A DNA stretch of 64,000 bases from Diplolepis rosae (Eukaryota > Arthropoda > Insecta > Hymenoptera > Diplolepididae): assembly GCA_030998225.1 (NCBI GenBank), contig JAPYXD010000412.1, forward strand, positions 186,001 to 250,000. Direction: 5' to 3'. Below the pieces are notes generated by a model that ran no database searches, had not been told where the DNA came from, and saw only the letters and a list, made by a program, of their open reading frames with translations. Made by a program: the position numbers and the translations under genes. Shown one piece after another: positions 10,995 through 23,270 of this stretch (positions are counted from its first letter, which is position 1; every line of letters starts with the position of its first letter).

Positions 10995-11859
10995 AATTCA
11001 GCATTCGTACAAATTCCTAAACTATCCTTACCACACTTATCTTCGTGCAATCCTAACTTCCTGAGCCAAAAAAAAAACCCCTACCATGCTCATCTTGCAA
11101 CGAACTGATAAATCACGTCAATATGGATATATGGATTTATTTTTACAGTAACTCGAGCAATCTGGTACCAGCCAAAACTACTCGGACAACTGGTTTCCTC
11201 GCTTTTACATGGCGTCTAAATTCATGAAAATAGTTACGAGAGTGATTGAGATGAATGGTCTAGTAATTTTTTCAGTGTAATTCATTCATTTTCGTGAAAA
11301 TATTCTGCCATGAGGCATCCCTGCATTTTTGACGCCTGTTTTAGAATTACTGCAAGAAGAATGCAGTAAGGATTGAAGAAGAGAAAATTTTGATGATAGT
11401 GTATCTTATAATGTTGATCTTATAATGTTACCACAACGAAAATGAAGACGATAGCGATAACGAAGACGAATGAGCATAAACTCATCATGCTTTTTGTTTC
11501 GACAAAGGGAAGTAGTCCTATTGGAAAAATCACTCTAAAAAACTGCCGGAAACTCTACCTCTTGGGTGGTGCGAAAACGAGAGTATTCATAACAAGTTAA
11601 ACAAATTAAAAGTAGAAAGAAATTTGTCTTCATTACGCGCATTCCGTTGATTCTCTCAAAATCTGAATAATTACAAAAAAAGGTCCCATTGATAACATTT
11701 GTTTGTTTGAACATTTATTTTTAACTTAAGTGGACTAGGTGATCGAAAAATCGATTTTTTTATTATTGAATTTTTGATAAATTATCAATCTTTTCTTTAC
11801 AAATGCTCAAGAATTATTTTTGAAATCCAAAAAATTGATGATTTTACAGTCATGGCCGC
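10995..11859. other. non-coding, nothing recognised
   Basis: No protein motif, terminal repeat or splice-bounded exon was found between the PHIS element and the next pseudogene. A GA-rich stretch (gaagacgatagcgataacgaagacg) near 11440 is simple sequence. Confidence 0.4.
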
Positions 11860-13500
11860 CAAGTAACAAACAGACTCAGTTATTATGCACGTGCAATTTC
11901 AAACATGTTTTCAGCAAAAACTTTTTGTAAGATGTCGAATAACACAAATCAGTCACAGGAGCACTACTTGATCTGGCTGGTTAAATTCGTTTGCTCGACG
12001 GGGCAATGAAACGGCCGGATGGAAGAATATTTTTCCCAGATGGAACCCTTCGTGCAGCCGATGGACTCTCCAAGTGAGAATGCATCATGTGGATTTTTAG
12101 TCATGTTCACTTTCATTTCCTGGAAGTTTTGCAATATGTTGTTGATCAGGTGCTTGTGGTTTCTGGATTTGTGTTTCCTAAGAAATTGTTTATGACAGCT
12201 TCCACAGACAACAATGTTTGTCTCTCAAATTCAGTCAAGCTCTTTTCGAAATCACAGTCCAGCATCAGTTGTCGGATTTGTGGTCCATCAAAAATTACCT
12301 CCCTAATTGTAGCTTCACTAAGCTTAGGGAAATTGTTTTTCAAGAAAAAAAGGCTAGCTTTTCCGTTTTTATTCAAAGATTTGATGAAATTTTTCACAAT
12401 GCCGAGCTTTATATGCAATTCTGGTTAAAATATCTTTAGGGGATCAACCAGTGATTTTTGAGCGACGTTTATCTTTCCAGGTTTTAACGTCTCACGCGCT
12501 GGCCAAACTTCAACATTATAATGTTGGTATCGTGCTCTGCTGTCCCAGGTGCATAGAAAGCAACAGTATTTCGTATAGCCAGATTGCAGTCCGAGGAGGA
12601 TTCCTGTTACTTTAAAATCACCACAGATGAATCATTTATGGAGCTTGTAATCTATTTTGTCAAGTAAAAGAAGCATGACATCATAGCACTCTATTAAGTT
12701 TATTCGAATCAATGAATAAACGCCAATTCTCTGACTAGTGTTTATGACCAATGGCCCTCATAAATCCATCTACATCGTTAAAATAAATGAGGGTATCTTG
12801 GCTAGTTAAATATGTGGTTAAATATTTCTCTCGATTACGATAAAGAGAGATTTTCACATCTTTTTCAAGCAAATTTCTTTCCTTGAGTCTAGTGCCCAAG
12901 ATTTCAGCCTCATTTTTAGATAAATTAAGATCCCTCATAAAATCATTCAATCCGTTTTGATCGAATAATTGTAGCAAGTTTCTGGTCGGTCCATGTTCCA
13001 TGGTTTGATTTTCATCAGAATAATTGGTTTCTTCTGCTTTGAGTTTTGTGAAATTTCCCGAGAAAGAATCTTTACGGTTGTACGCAGAGCTTTTGTCACG
13101 GAAAAAACATTAGGGTGAATTATGGAGTCCTTCCATTTCGATGAGTAACCTATAACATCTGTTAAACAGAAATAACAATCGTCGATATAATTCTGAGACT
13201 CTCTTCAAGAAGTAGGGGAAGTAAATCTGAAGAGATGATCGAAATCTCCTCGATATACTGACCTCAATATAATGGCACAAGTGGAGCAGCAACTGTTGGG
13301 TATCCAATATTTTTCTCCATTTTCGGGTTTAATCTGAAAATAAATGTCATAGCCTTCTTGCATTGCAGAAGACATTTTTTGTCTTTGTTTTTGAATTACA
13401 GAGAACTGAACTTTCACTACATTTTTAGCACTTTTTTCCATTTTTTTAAGAATATCAAAATTGTAATTGCAAATATCTATTAAACTAGACACCATAGCAG
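11860..13500 (-). pseudogene. decayed arthropod repeat-associated gene of unknown function
   Basis: Minus-strand frames in order give YWIPNSCCSTCAIILR (about 13350), DDCYFCLTDVIGYSSKWKD (13170), LFDQNGLNDFMRDLNLSK, ISLYRNREKYL, NDVDGFMRAIGHKH (12740), WFICGDFKVTGILLGLQSG, YTKYCCFLCTWDSRA, LHIKLGIVKNFIKSLN (12400), FDGPQIRQLM and VINNFLGN. I recall this order from a large family of uncharacterised proteins scattered in arthropod and cnidarian genomes, usually treated as repeat-derived; the CCYC/H spacings suggest an N-terminal zinc-binding region. Stops and frameshifts (for example right after GHKH) break it. I cannot name its function. Confidence 0.65.
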
Positions 13501-14061
13501 CAAACAGATGCCAGATTCGTGTTCAGCATTGAAAAGTACTTCGGAAATGATATGTCGCATTCAGCGAGGACATAGGTCATTTTTGTTGATCAGTGTTATT
13601 TAATAAACATATTAAATTCACAGCCCCGATGGATCCCTTTCGCAACCAACAAAATACTTTCGTATTTGCAGTGCCCATTTCATTAATAACAAAAAATCTC
13701 ATCATCCTTTGAATACAAGTTTCTTGCCGACAATATTTCCTGACGAATATCGAAAGTCATGTTCGAAAAATGCAAATCAAAGCGCGACAAACAGGTAAAA
13801 AGACACAAGAGGTAATTAGTAATTTCAAGTATTGAATTAAAATTTGTTATGAATAGAAAAATAATCAAAATATGAAAAAAAAAATAAATAAAAATTTAAT
13901 AAAATAGTTTTTGTAACTAATATTAATATTAAAAAATGAAAGAATATAAAAAAATAATAAAAAAAAAAGAAATTATATTCCAAATATCCCATTGTAATTA
14001 GTAATTTCAGTACTTTATATGCTGTAATATTATATGCGTTGAAATTCATATAATTTTTCAG
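13501..14061. other. AT-rich non-coding, probable intron of the next relic
   Basis: Extremely AT-rich sequence (13850-14050) ending in a good acceptor (aatttttcag at 14054-14061). A THAP exon expected upstream of the next transposase was not found. Confidence 0.4.
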
Positions 14062-15200
14062 ATTCGATAGAAGTCAAAGAAAGAGAGAAAATATTGATGG
14101 AGGATTCTCATCAGAGAAACGATTCAAAGTATCGGCTGTCGAAAATCCTGAGGACTTACTAGAAGAAAATGCAGATCCCAATCGCTCGTTAAAATCATTT
14201 CGAGATCAAGGCACCGAGGTCAATTTTTTACCTCCACCGGCGGAAATTGATATTTTTATTTGCAATTTGGATTCTCGTGGCGATTATTGTCACGCCAAAA
14301 CTCAAACTTCATTTTCAAATCCTTCCAACAAGATTAATGTAAAGATCACGAGGAAAATGGTAGATAAAAATGGCGGTAACAGTATCGTATATAAAGAAAA
14401 AGCTATTGGTCCAGATGTAAATGGTTTCAACGAAAATTGTACTGTGAAATGTGAATCTGGATTTCACGTCGTAGATTCCATCAGTGATGATCAAGATATG
14501 ATCGTTCTACCGAGAGTTACTTTTCTAACATTTCAGTTTCTTCTGAGACTTCTTCTGAAAGCCCGCTCGAAGGAGAAGCTTTCGCAAGAAAACCACCTTT
14601 TATTGTTTTTATTTAAGCTAAAATTAGGAATCTCTTTCTCCGCTTTGGGCGTTTTATTTGGCATCGACAGAACCACAGCTTCGCAAATTTTTAAATTGCT
14701 TTTCATGCAAAAATTTGATAATGTGGCCCTCGAAAGAAACCGTGAAAAATACGATGCCCGATATTCTCAAAGAATTGTACAATGCATGTAGAGTTATCAT
14801 TGATTGTACAGAATTTAAAACTAAATAGCCATCGTCTATCGATCAGAGAGTCTTTCTTTTCTTTCATTATAAAAAATCTTTTACTATTAAAATGTTGGTA
14901 CGTTGTACCCCAAGTAGATTTATTTCGTTCGTATCTGAAGCTTTCACGGGCAGAACTACAGATGCTCAAATTACGAATCAAAGAAATTTTTTCAATCTGC
15001 TCGAATCAGGAGGCGTCATAATTGTAGCAGACAAGGGATTTCCGGAAATAAAAACGGTTTTAAATGATAGTGAGAAAGGGGTTGTTCTTGTAATGCCACA
15101 ATTTTTGCTCAATTATCATTTTTCTGCAGGAGAAGTTGTAGAAACTAAATAAATTGCGAAAGTAAGAATACATATCGAACGAATTATGCAACAAATTAGA
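14062..15200 (+). pseudogene. DDE_Tnp_4 (PHIS-type) transposase relic
   Basis: After the acceptor the frame opens with FDRSQRKRENIDGG and stays open to 14791. A low-complexity linker leads to a helix-turn-helix (FKLKLGISFSALGVLFGIDR, TTASQIFKL). After a frameshift the first Asp follows in VIIDCTEFK, next to a TAG, then FLFSHYKKSFTIKMLV and FTGRTTDAQITNQ, the second Asp in IVADKGFPEIK, and Glu in VRIHIERIMQQIR after another TAA. The order matches a family distinct from copies 1 and 2. A 2-kb foldback begins right after it at about 15204, which may be what truncates it. Confidence 0.75.
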
Positions 15201-15203
15201 ACA

Positions 15204-17213
15204 TATAGAGCCAAAATTCCTCAACTCAGACCCCTAAAACCGAAAGTCCGTGGATTTTGACTATTAAACACTTTTTGGATAGCTACGACAAACGTAAATG
15301 CTGTAGTAAAAATTCACAGCAATAGAATAAATTTTACATTATTTATTAAAATATGCATTTTTAGGCCCTTTTTTTAAAAAAAAATTCATATCACCCTATA
15401 GATTTATGGTGATGATGCCGTTTTTCTTTTAAATTATGTATTAAGAATGTCTTAATAAAATAAGAAAATCGGTATTATGAAAAAACGCAATTTGTTTATG
15501 TAAGAACTCATTGTTTATAAACAAATTGATTTTTTTTCTAATTCTGGGCCTCGGAGACAAGTTTTTCAAATTAAAATACGATCCTTACTTTCAGCCGATT
15601 CCTATAATGCAAAAAAATTTAGGTATTTCCTTTCACTTTTCAAATTATTAGAGTTTAAATCGCGAGGCGCACACGCTGAATCGCGCGCTACGTGCACCGG
15701 GGCGAGCTCGCTCGACGTTCTTGTTTACCACATGACCACGACTCCAAAAAAATTCTATGCATGGGCAAAGGACTATTTTCAAACCATCTCCTTTAGTTTT
15801 TGTATCGAACAAGAATACGTCACGCAAAAAAAATTACTTGAATCACGATACTTGGCTGCAAAACAGATCCCGAAAACACGTCAATTCTACAGCTACGTGC
15901 CGGGAACTGATGGAAAACTTGTGTGCAAAATCTTTTCAGAAGACACTAAATGTTCGGTTGCAACTGTGTACACTGATCAAAAGTATTAGTCGTGGTTACC
16001 CATTCTTTTGTAAAAAAGGGTCACAAGTATGTTTTTTTACTCTGTATCATCTAAACACCTTAGTCCCTACAACTAGATTAATTGAGTAGCAATGATTAAA
16101 ATTTTTAGTAAGACTTACAAAATCTGATTAGACGGTCTCTTTTGTAGCCGAGACTATTTTCATGCATTCCCACATTGTATCGATTTTATAATAGAAGTTA
16201 CCAATACGTTTTTGTAAAACATACTAGTTGCGTTAATTGCTATTACTATTTTTCTAGTTTAGTTCTTACAAAAATACGATTTCAAAACGATTAAAAACAG
16301 TTGATAAGCAGGTAAAATCTAATTCATCTGTACAATTATTTCTTGAAGTTTACTATTACCAAAGAATTGCAAGTCATGCTTACACACGAAATATTGCATA
16401 TGGAAATAAAATATTTACATTTCTCATACTAAATGAATTTGATCAATTTTACAAGAAGAATTAGTAGCATACTTAATTCCATGGACTTTTGAGCATTGGC
16501 AAGTTTTACAAAATTTTTGGTACTGCTTACTAAAAATATAGATAGTGACATAGTTGTGACCTTTTTGTCAGAACAACTAATAGGATTTCTCTCAGTGTAC
16601 AAAAAATGATTTGTTTAAAATAAAAATTTACGGCCAACTACAAAAACGTTGTTTTGTGAATAATATCCTATGAATAAATATATATTGCTTCCGAATAAAT
16701 AATTCTGTCATATAATTTACAGGTGTGCCCAAAGCGCGATCGAGTACGCAGCGCGCGATCCAGCGTGTGCGCTGCACGCTTCAAACTCGAATAATTTGAA
16801 AAGTAAAAGGAAATACCTAAATTTTTTTGCATTACAGGAATCGGCTGAAAGTAAGGATCGTATTTTAATTTGAAAAACTTGTCTCCGAGGCCCAGAATTA
16901 GAAAAAAAATCAATTTGTTTATAAACAATGAGTTCTTACATAAACAAATTGCGTTTTTTCATAATACCAATTTTCTTATTGTATGAAGACATTCTCAATA
17001 CATATTTTAAAAGAAAAACGGCAAAAAAAATTTTAAAAAAGGGCTTGAAAATGCATGTTGTAATAAATAATGGAAAATTTATTTTATCACTGTGAAATTT
17101 TACTACAGCAGTTAGGTTCATCATAGCTATATCCAAAAAGTGTTTAATAGTCAAAATCCACGGACTTTGGGTTTTAAGCGTCTCAGTTTAGGAATTTTGG
17201 CTCATAATATTAT
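15204..17213. mobile_element. 2-kb foldback element with ~500-base arms
   Basis: Bases 15204-15718 reappear inverted at 16735-17213. Marker pairs are gagCCAAAATTCCTcaact with its complement at the right end, GTCCGTGGATTTTGACTATT, and cggcctcggagacaagttt-type blocks near 15550 and 16885. Arms differ by scattered substitutions and small indels. The 1-kb loop has an 85-codon ORF. No certain target duplication was seen. It lies at the end of the transposase relic. Confidence 0.8.
15732..15989 (+). CDS. small ORF in the foldback loop, unknown
   Basis: An 85-codon frame starting MTTTPKKFYAWAKDYFQ and containing IPKTRQFYSYVPGTDGKL. It has no signal peptide or membrane segment and I recognise no domain. 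It lies between the foldback arms, so it may be a captured gene piece or an exon of the element's own gene. It could also be chance, although aromatic and charged residues are arranged like real protein. Confidence 0.3.
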   Translation: MTTTPKKFYAWAKDYFQTISFSFCIEQEYVTQKKLLESRYLAAKQIPKTRQFYSYVPGTDGKLVCKIFSEDTKCSVATVYTDQKY

Positions 17214-18779
17214 GTCAAAATTCGCGATAAAAATGCAATATTTTCTGGCTTAAACACTACTTCCAGGATATTTGTGTCATGACGTCAACTCCATGGTTTA
17301 ACAAGATGAAAAAGCCCTGATAATAAATTTACACCTGAATATTCGTCCTTGCCCATTTGTTCCACCGATGGTCTGTCCCATTCTTGCTCAATACTGGTTT
17401 TTGATAATCCTCGATCATTGTTGATGTAATGAATGACAGCATAAATAGCTTACATCGCCCTAAAGTCTCAGTAACACAAGTAAGCTGGACTGCTGTTATC
17501 ACCCGATTTTTTTCCAGCCGCAATAATTTTTACACATTTTTCTATGCTTCATGTTTTTTTCAGCTAAAAAAACCACTTCAAATTTCTATTTGAAATGTAT
17601 ACTTGGTATTTTGGATGAAAATACCAGGTGTACTTTATCCTTTTTTTGAGTTCCATTTTAAAAATTAAAATCATTCACAATTTGTGAAAACCCGGTTCTC
17701 AAAATGACTTCCATACGAACTGGATTTAACGTCTTTTGAGAATTAATCTATGGGTAATATTGACCTTAACGTGAAATATTTTGGGTTCGCACTATGGAAA
17801 CTAGCTTAAATTGAAAAAATAGTGAACTTTATCTTAACGATGACGCTGTGTACCTTTTTTTAATAGAGGAAATAATAAATAAAGTTGAAAAATCTTGAAT
17901 TCGCCATTTAACTGAATGTAAAAGATAGTCGGAGAAAGTGTGACATTTTGACGTTTGGCGGCACCACTTATCTCTTTGCCCGAGGCGAATATGCGTACAC
18001 ATAAATGGGTACTTCACACCAGCCAAGTTTTGTCAAGCAAGAACGTCGTGTGTCTCACGTAAATAAAAGTATAACTATTTAGAAAGATGTATCTTTAATA
18101 CTAAACTTAAGAAAAATTTGTTTTTAAGGGTATTTGTTTCTTATCCTTTTACACGTCTGTAGCTTTTTATTGAAATGGTAAGAAACGTGTTTATGTCAAA
18201 ATAAAAAATGCAGCAATTTAATTCGATTTCTATAGAGATACATGTAAAAGGTATTTTTTTGAAATAACATTATTTACCTTTACAACTCAAAAATTGAGTC
18301 AAAACATCGGGATTGTTGCACAACAATCTCCTAAATATATTGAGAAAATTCGAGGAAATTCATTAAAAAGCGTTATTTCACTACAACTACATTAAACCAG
18401 ATAAATAAATTCTTTGTTTTTTGGATTAGTGTACGAAATTTTCACCATGAGAAATGCAGCAATCTATTCTCTACAACACCGCACTGTTGTATCGACTTCT
18501 GGGTTATCTTTGAAGCCAATACACAGCGCCGCCTTCTGGATTTCTGGATTCTAATTAGGATCCTTTTCAAGGCTGTGGACAAAATTTTTTATACAAAAAT
18601 AATTATAAAAAGTCAGTATAAGATGAACACAATTAAAATAGTTCAATACTATATATCTGGTTCAAAAAAATTAAATATAATAAATTTACGTCAAAGTTTT
18701 AAAATATATGTTTGCTGTGAATTTAGCTAATTCGTGTATATGGTTATGGTGTGAAGATCGAATAATAATTTAACCTGTT
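17214..18779. other. non-coding, nothing recognised
   Basis: No terminal repeats, recognisable protein segments or exon borders were found in this 1.5-kb stretch between the foldback and the Penelope-like element. Confidence 0.4.
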
Positions 18780-19805
18780 TTTTTAAATTAATTTAATTAA
18801 AATGAAAGTCCTTTCACTTGTATTTATTTTGAGGTTATGCATATTGTTTTTGTAGTTACCAGAGCTTAGGATGTTTTTGTTTTACTTATTTTTGACTTCA
18901 TGCCCAATTTTTCAAATATGTTAATAAAAGAGTTTGTGATCACATTTTGAGTTGTGTAAAATTTAAAGACTTTAAAAAGTTATGAAGTAAACTTTATGTA
19001 AGCTATATATTGGAAATGTCTCTGTAGGTAATAGTAGTTTCAAGCCGTAAAGTTTGAATGCATGAACATATTGTCATTCTGGAATATGAGAAATTAAATT
19101 CGAATAAGTGGTATTGAGGTGGTGTATATTCGTTTTGAAATTAATAGAATTCTGAGATTTTTCACTTTTAATCATTTCTGGTAGTAATCTTTTCGAATAA
19201 TTTTCCTCGGTATGTAAAATGTCTACTCAACTGAAATATAAAATCTATGTCAATATTGATGTGCATCTTGGGCTAAAGCAGTATTCTCTTAATTATTATT
19301 AATTGAAGTTACATGTTCTCTTATTCTTTTAATCAATTGTCTATTGGTTTGTCCTATGTATGTGCTACTGGAGTTATTACAATTTATTTTATGTGCCTCA
19401 GGTACGGAAACTCGTTTTTACGTTACAGAGGAATACAATGTAAAAATTGAACTGCGCATGCGCATATAGTCTTACAGCGGAACACAATCTTTTTCTTATT
19501 CTTCTCACTTCTTCTTCGTACAGCGTTAGCACCTTACTGGCAAAGCCTAGTACATTTGAACTGCGCATGGGTCTATAAAAACCCATTACTACTACACAAG
19601 ATCGATAAAATCAAAATGGCCGGGACTAATCGTGACATATCAAGTGTAATGACAAGCGCCGCAAACAACTACAAAACTAGATTAGATTCCAGTGTACGCA
19701 TAAAAACACGTATACGCACCGAAGTCACATAAAATAGAATACGTGTCAATGCCGACAATTCGGGAAATTACGAGACTCGCTTAAAATGCTCGCAGGACTG
19801 ATCCC

Positions 19806-19889
19806 GCCTCGGCTTCGTCTCGGCTTTGTCTCAGCTTTGCCTCAGCTATGTCTCGACTATGCCTCAACTACGCCTCGACTACGCCTTGG
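19806..19889. repeat. 11-base minisatellite, about 7.5 units
   Basis: The unit (C/T)CTC(G/A)(G/A)CT(A/T)(C/T)G repeats with small changes. The inverted twin of this element at 32460-32500 has only about one unit, so the array expanded in one copy or collapsed in the other. Confidence 0.85.
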
Positions 19890-20258
19890 TTCCGATCTCC
19901 TGCGAGCATTGTCGCACGTCACGCTATAACCCTCATTGTGCGCCTAGGCACGTAATATACTATTGTAAACCGAGTTTGTTTTATTTGCTTCCATAGTTTT
20001 ATCTTTAGTGGATGGAAATAGTTTTCTTTGGATATTACTATTAATGGTAAAGATTAAATTTATAAATAAATTAAGATTAAGATTATTCCTATTTTTTGTG
20101 ATAATGGATTATGTGAGTGAAAGCTTAAGAATTTTCCTAACCATATAGGTTTTTTGTACCAGTTTGTTATAATTCTATTATTTCCAATTGTTAAATTTAA
20201 ATCTCAAAAATCAATTTTTTTTTTAAGTGAAGTTTCGAGTGTGAATTTTAAATCATTA

Positions 20259-21125
20259 CACAGGTCTGCAAGGTTTTGTTGTTGAAAAGCTATGGGTCGT
20301 TTCCGGAGTAAATTTTTAACGTAAAATCCGGAATCAGAATCAGCCTACACGTCAGGATTTTGAGATATTGGAGGTTATGTGCTCGAAAAATGGGGGTTTT
20401 CGCTACTTTTGAGGTTATGTACAGGGCGCAAGAAATTTTTTTGCTTTTTTCTCAAATGTCATCATTTGGCACTACTCTTTCCCTTCAAAATGAGCTATTA
20501 AACAGTCACGAGCGATTTTTCTTCACAAAGATACGGCCATATCAAGTTTTGACATTTATCCGAACAATCTTATGAGCATTCACATTGACTCTTTGGTGCA
20601 TACCATTCTGCATTCGAAAATTTATCTTGAAAATTTGTGCTTGCGGGTTTTGATGGTCTGTGAATAACAATTTACAGTCAGAAAATTGTCATTTCCATTT
20701 CTAAGATGGCGGATTCAAAATGGCAAATCGAAATTTACGAAATCAAACGATTTCGCTCTCTAATGTCAATTTTCTGACTGTACATTCTTATTCACAGACC
20801 ATCAAAACCCGCAAGCACAAATTTTCAAGATAAATTTTCGAATGCAGAATGGTATGCACCAAATAGTCAATGTGAATGCTCATAAGGTTGTTCGGATAAA
20901 TGTCAAAACTTGATATGGCCGTATCTTTGTGAAGAAAAATCGCTCGTGACTGTTTAATAGCTCATTTTGAAGGGAAAGAGTAGTGCCAAATGATGACATT
21001 TGAGAAAAAAGCAAAAAAATTTCTTGCGCCCTGTATATAACCTCAAAAGTAGCGAAAACCCCCATTTTTCGAGCACATAACCTCAGATATCTCAAAATCC
21101 TGACGTGATAGGCTGATTCTGAATC
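20259..21125. mobile_element. foldback element B, copy 1 (one end lost)
   Basis: The left end CACAGGTCTGCAAGG follows a TA. The arm 20280-20690 reappears inverted at 20770-21125 around a centre with gccatttt/aaaatggc. The distal part of the right arm present in copy 2 is missing. It interrupts Penelope copy 1. Confidence 0.8.
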
Positions 21126-21807
21126 ATAAATTCAAACCTTTATCAAATTATATGTTTGATTTTAAATCCCAACTGTCTTTAATATGCCTATCTCTTTTCC
21201 TGTAATTTTTCATAGAGAATTTGTTAACATTTTTAATACGTTGTATGTAGGTGCACCTATGAATGAAGCTATTGGACGTAGTGGTACTTCGGTTTTGTGT
21301 AACTTTGGAAGACTGTAAAATTTTGGTGATGAGGCATTATTACAATATAAATATTTGTATGTTGATTCGCTAATATATTTTGTTGATTCCCATTAAAAAA
21401 TTAAAAAGATGTAACATCATTATTAATCTGGCTGATTGGATTCTTTTTCAACGTAATGTAGGTGTTTTTATCGTTAAGTAGATCTAGAATTTTATTTTTG
21501 TAACTTTGCTTATTCATAATAATTATTTTGTTACTTTTATCTGCAATTGTTATGATAATATCACTTTTATTATTAATAAATTTTTCGGCTTTGATAAAAC
21601 CCAGTTCTGTGTCCAATTAACAATATAATTTTTGATTTTTTCCTTGGTTTCTAGTGAGCTATATTTTAAACTATATTCTATATTAGTTATGATATTTTAA
21701 ATAAGGAGGTCATTTTTGTATACAAGTATTCCCGGGGGGTCAGCTGTTATTCTACAGTACAGAGTTATACATTACGCTTATGGTATTATCGCGAATAATT
21801 AAGATGT

Positions 21808-23270
21808 TTTTATCCATAAGTCAAGTACTTGAGTTTATTGAATCTACTCCGAACAGTAGAAATTTTGTGGAAGGAGAAAAAATTATCAATGCAGGGCATT
21901 TAATTTTTCTGGATTAAACAATCAAAGTGCGAATCAACATAATATTCTGTCATACTGCTTACAGTCATCAGCTTTTCGAGATAAACCACATGAAATTAAA
22001 ACAATAATCGATAAAAATGGTAAAATAGTGCCATCAAAATGTAGTTGCACAGCAGGACTTAGAGATGTAAACATGTCACAGCGGTGTTATTATTTTGTAC
22101 TCTGTAAGTATAAATTTTACCGATTGAACAAAAAAAATTTTTATCCTAAAACGTTAAATTTAATCAATAATTTTAAAAGTTTGCAATCAAATTGTTTGTT
22201 TATAGCAATGATATGTCAAAATTAAAAACAGCATCATGCACAGATAATAGATGTCTATGGAGTGGTCCACAAAAAGCTTGCTTGGAACAGTATGATGCCA
22301 ATCCTTTATCTCATCACAAATGTTACCAAATCGAGCAGAGCGAAACAGAATTTACAGATGGTGTAAAGAAAGCAATAAGAGAATTAATCTTTTCCAGAGA
22401 CTTGAAATCTACATTGTCGGAACATGTGTATGGGCATGAATAATCATATTATATAATTTATTGGGTTCAATTTTTTTTAACGATAAAGTAAGGAGAAGTC
22501 ATTTTTATCCTAAATAATTTTTTCTTATTGATATTTATGGATTGTTTTCAAGTTCAAATTTAATCAATTTATACAATGTTTAAATATAACGAACTTGTAA
22601 TTTGTACATATTTTAATTTTTGTAATGATTCTTATCATGGTCAATCTATTTACTTTATCTACTTTTGACGATTATTTGGAATATTGGTAACTTATTAGAA
22701 TAAACGATAGAATAATTTTTTCTTTTTGAATTTAATTATAAATAGAGACGACAGGCATGCTCCGCTAAAAACAAGGGCTGATCCTTTATCACCTGATTAC
22801 CTTCTTCTTATTGAAAAACTTTTCAAACATCAATCGTCCTCAGAATTCCTTTCTGTTTTATCCAAGATACCTTATAAACTTCGAGAATGTTGTAAGCATG
22901 AATTAGATAATAAACTTGATGAGGACCCTTTCTATATACCAATTAAATTGATTGAAATAAAATGCCCATATTTAGGTAAAACAGATAATATAATTGTCGT
23001 TATTCAAAATTTAACTTATGTTCGAAAAGATCAAGATAATAATTTTGTTTTAAAACAAAAACATACTTATTACGCCCAACTACAATTTGGAATGGCTTTA
23101 TTAAATTTAACAAAAACAGATTGTATTTTATTTGCATCATATGATAAAAGCATAAAGATTGTTACAGTCGACTTTGATAAAGAGTTCGCTAAGGATTTAT
23201 TATTCTCTTTGAAATCATCATTTTTTAACAACATGTTGCATTATTTATGTAAGGATAATTTTTTTTTGGA
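21808..23270 (+). pseudogene. SWIM/YqaJ partner gene of copy 2
   Basis: It begins MFLSISQVLEFIESTPNSRN, parallel to the first exon of copy 1, with a frameshift near 21915. The SWIM finger is reduced to CSCTAG...QRC and has lost its histidine. The second exon has WSGPQKACLEQYDANPLSHH. The YqaJ part resumes at about 22740 with LREC..., the E-x-K in LIEIKCPYLG and YYAQLQFGMALLNL, but the segment with the catalytic Asp (SPDG in copy 1) is deleted. The nuclease cannot be active. Confidence 0.75.

Larger units (their letters stand above)
18780..21616 (-). mobile_element. Penelope-like retroelement, copy 1, with foldback inside
   Basis: Reading on minus: the N-terminal region near 21616-21401 has ITIADKSNKIIIMNKQSY, a motif preceding the reverse transcriptase in Penelope-like elements. 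A foldback interrupts it (20259-21125). Then comes the RT thumb region NNRIITNWYKKPIWLGKF (about 20150) after DF-stop-DLNLT. Last is a GIY-YIG endonuclease, CNNSSSTYIGQTNRQLIKRI (about 19370), broken by in-frame TAA codons. The RT core with YxDD is missing. The segment 18780-20260 is repeated in inverted orientation at 32189-33535. Confidence 0.75.

Noticed and set aside
19250..19400. GIY-YIG motif as a homing endonuclease
   Set aside because: It follows Penelope-type RT segments in the usual order, so it belongs to the retroelement.
20360..21095. Two matching 71-codon ORFs on opposite strands (MRYWRLCARKMGVF...)
   Set aside because: They are the two arms of foldback B read on opposite strands; the symmetry explains them.
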